Positions 15,146 through 16,115 of a stretch of 16,115 nt of DNA are shown here, piece after piece; within the stretch, counting starts at the first letter, position 1; each line of letters begins with the position of its first letter. The stretch spans positions 1 through 16,115 of the forward strand of contig JAEZIB010000002.1 of NCBI GenBank assembly GCA_023416275.1. The letters run 5' to 3'. The notes beneath the pieces are model-generated. The model was not told the DNA's origin and did not search any database. It saw only the letters and a program-made list of their open reading frames with translations. The translations under genes were made by a program, and so were the position numbers. This DNA comes from Bacillota bacterium (lineage in GTDB: Bacteria > Bacillota > Clostridia > Acetivibrionales > DSM-1351).

Positions 15146-15919
15146 CTACCTAAGCAGATTCAAAACGCCCTGAGGTGCCTGGTTTGCTTGCGCCAGCATT
15201 GATGTAGCAGCCTGTTGCAGAATATTGTTCTTTGTAAATGTTGCCATTTCATTAGCCATATCAGTATCTCTGATACGTGATTCTGCTGACTGCAGGTTTT
15301 CAACAGTTGTATTAAGATTTCTTACTGTACTTTCCAGCCTGTTCTGCAATGAACCGTATGTAGCCCTTTGAGAATTAACATGTTTTATTGCAGTTTCAAT
15401 AGCAGCAACATTTGAAGTGCTTACCAAATTCGTAACAGAACCCAGAGAAGCAGCTGCAATATTAAGTTTAGTTGTACCATTATCAGAAATGACGATATCA
15501 GCTGCATTTCCCATTACTGCTTTACCGTTAAACTTAGTATTATTAATAACGTTTACTACTTCCTTACTCAACTGATCCATTTCAAGTTTAAGGTTTGTCT
15601 GATCATCAGTACTATAGGTTCCATTTGCATTCTGAACTGCTAGCTCCTTCATTCTTACAAGCATGTTACTGACTTCATTGAGTGCACCTTCTGCAGTTTG
15701 TATGAGAGATATACCATCCTGAGCATTCCTTGAAGCCTGTGTTAAACCCCTTATTTGTCCTCTCATCTTTTCAGATATGGACAAGCCTGCTGCGTCATCT
15801 GCCGCACGGTTGATACGAAGTCCTGATGATAATTTTTCGATGGATTTTCCTACGTTAGAATTGTTGATGGCCAACTGATTGTGGGTGTTCATTGATGCGA
15901 TATTGTGATTGATTATCAT
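15146..15919 (-). CDS. fliC: Flagellin (copy 2)
   Basis: 257 residues, the same length as copy 1. It is nearly identical in the first 95 and last 60 residues, while residues about 107-190 differ at many places (for example GNAADIVISDNGTTKLNIAA versus AAANIIISDNGTTALAIATA). This pattern of fixed ends and drifting centre is typical of tandem flagellins under filament-packing constraint or gene conversion. The surface centre has fewer Thr/Ser than copy 1. ATG 15919 follows AAGGAGGAT. 77 bp separate it from the next copy at the right. Confidence 0.98.
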   Translation of the reverse strand: MIINHNIASMNTHNQLAINNSNVGKSIEKLSSGLRINRAADDAAGLSISEKMRGQIRGLTQASRNAQDGISLIQTAEGALNEVSNMLVRMKELAVQNANGTYSTDDQTNLKLEMDQLSKEVVNVINNTKFNGKAVMGNAADIVISDNGTTKLNIAAASLGSVTNLVSTSNVAAIETAIKHVNSQRATYGSLQNRLESTVRNLNTTVENLQSAESRIRDTDMANEMATFTKNNILQQAATSMLAQANQAPQGVLNLLR

Positions 15920-15965
15920 AAAATCATCCTCCTTGAGTTTTTACTCGAGAATCCTTTCCCGTTAT
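15917..15965 (-). promoter_or_regulatory. Flagellin leader 2 with GGA-loop hairpin and GGA-rich SD (CsrA-type)
   Basis: Minus-strand CGGGA-AAGGAT-TCTCG (15961-15946) forms a 5-bp stem, including one G-U pair, with GGA in the loop. AAGGAGGAT is at 15934-15926. Compared with leader 1, the 3' arm changes (TCCC to TCTCG) while the stem and GGA loop are kept, which supports a real RNA structure. Confidence 0.5.
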
Positions 15966-15994
15966 TTTTAAGTTATTAAATAAGAAATTACTTA

Positions 15995-16115
15995 CTATCT
16001 GAGCAGATTCAATACGCCCTGAGGAGCTTGATTAGCCTGAGCCAGCATAGCTGTTGCTGCCTGCTGCAGAATGTTGTTCTTTGTAAATGTTGCCATTTCA
16101 TTAGCCATATCGGTA
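15995..16115 (-). CDS. fliC: Flagellin (copy 3, only C-terminal 39 residues in window)
   Basis: The gene enters from the right edge; its stop TAG is at 15997-15995. The visible residues read TDMANEMATFTKNNILQQAA to GVLNLLR and are the same as copies 1 and 2 except for Ala in place of Ser in AATAMLAQ. This shows that the array has at least three tandem genes. The array's promoter must lie further right. Confidence 0.95.
   Translation of the reverse strand, partial: TDMANEMATFTKNNILQQAATAMLAQANQAPQGVLNLLR

Noticed and set aside
14301..16115. The repeated flagellin segments as a mobile element or phase-variation cassette
   Set aside because: They are whole in-frame genes each with its own leader, with no recombinase or flanking inverted repeats; ordinary tandem duplication explains them.

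Overview
The window is AT-rich, densely packed bacterial DNA with strong AGGAGG-type ribosome binding sites. It ends in a tandem array of short (257-residue) flagellins. This points to a motile, anaerobic, low-GC Firmicute of the Clostridia; I cannot name the species. The whole window reads as a flagellin locus with an attached flagellin-glycosylation island. No tRNA, rRNA, insertion sequence, CRISPR or phage gene was seen.

Layout from left to right. (1) A minus-strand nucleotide-sugar dehydrogenase is cut by the left edge. (2) A gap of about 430 bp holds possible divergent promoters. (3) A plus-strand gene encodes a TPR/zinc-cluster/methyltransferase fusion. (4) A minus-strand operon, read from 7168 down to 2436, holds a methyltransferase, a beta-propeller glycosidase-fold protein, wecE, rmlB and rmlA. 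(5) A second AT-rich divergent gap of about 430 bp. (6) A plus-strand cassette holds ketoacyl-ACP synthase III, acyl carrier protein, a WbqC-family protein and a PglD/NeuD-type left-handed beta-helix acyltransferase. (7) A minus-strand group reads from the flagellins: at least three flagellin genes, a strong hairpin terminator, a 110-residue helical protein, a GT2-TPR glycosyltransferase and a TPR-GT56 (WecF-like) glycosyltransferase.

How the genes fit together (inference from families). RmlA and RmlB make dTDP-4-keto-6-deoxyglucose. No rmlC or rmlD is present for rhamnose. A WecE-like aminotransferase would instead give dTDP-4-amino-4,6-dideoxygalactose (dTDP-Fuc4N). The plus-strand cassette has the parts to build an acyl group on a carrier protein (KAS III and ACP) and put it on the 4-amino group (beta-helix acyltransferase, perhaps helped by WbqC). 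Two methyltransferases could decorate the sugar. A relative of WecF, the Fuc4NAc transferase of enterobacterial common antigen, carries an extra TPR domain and would add the sugar to flagellin or to a first sugar placed by the GT2-TPR enzyme. The predicted product is an acylated, possibly methylated 4-amino-4,6-dideoxyhexose on flagellin. It would be analogous in logic to anthrose or to the modified viosamine of Pseudomonas syringae flagellin, but built on the Fuc4N branch.

Regulation visible in the sequence: SigD/FliA-like promoter candidates lie in both divergent gaps. Each visible flagellin leader carries a small hairpin with GGA in its loop plus a GGA-rich Shine-Dalgarno site, the layout of a CsrA-controlled hag leader.
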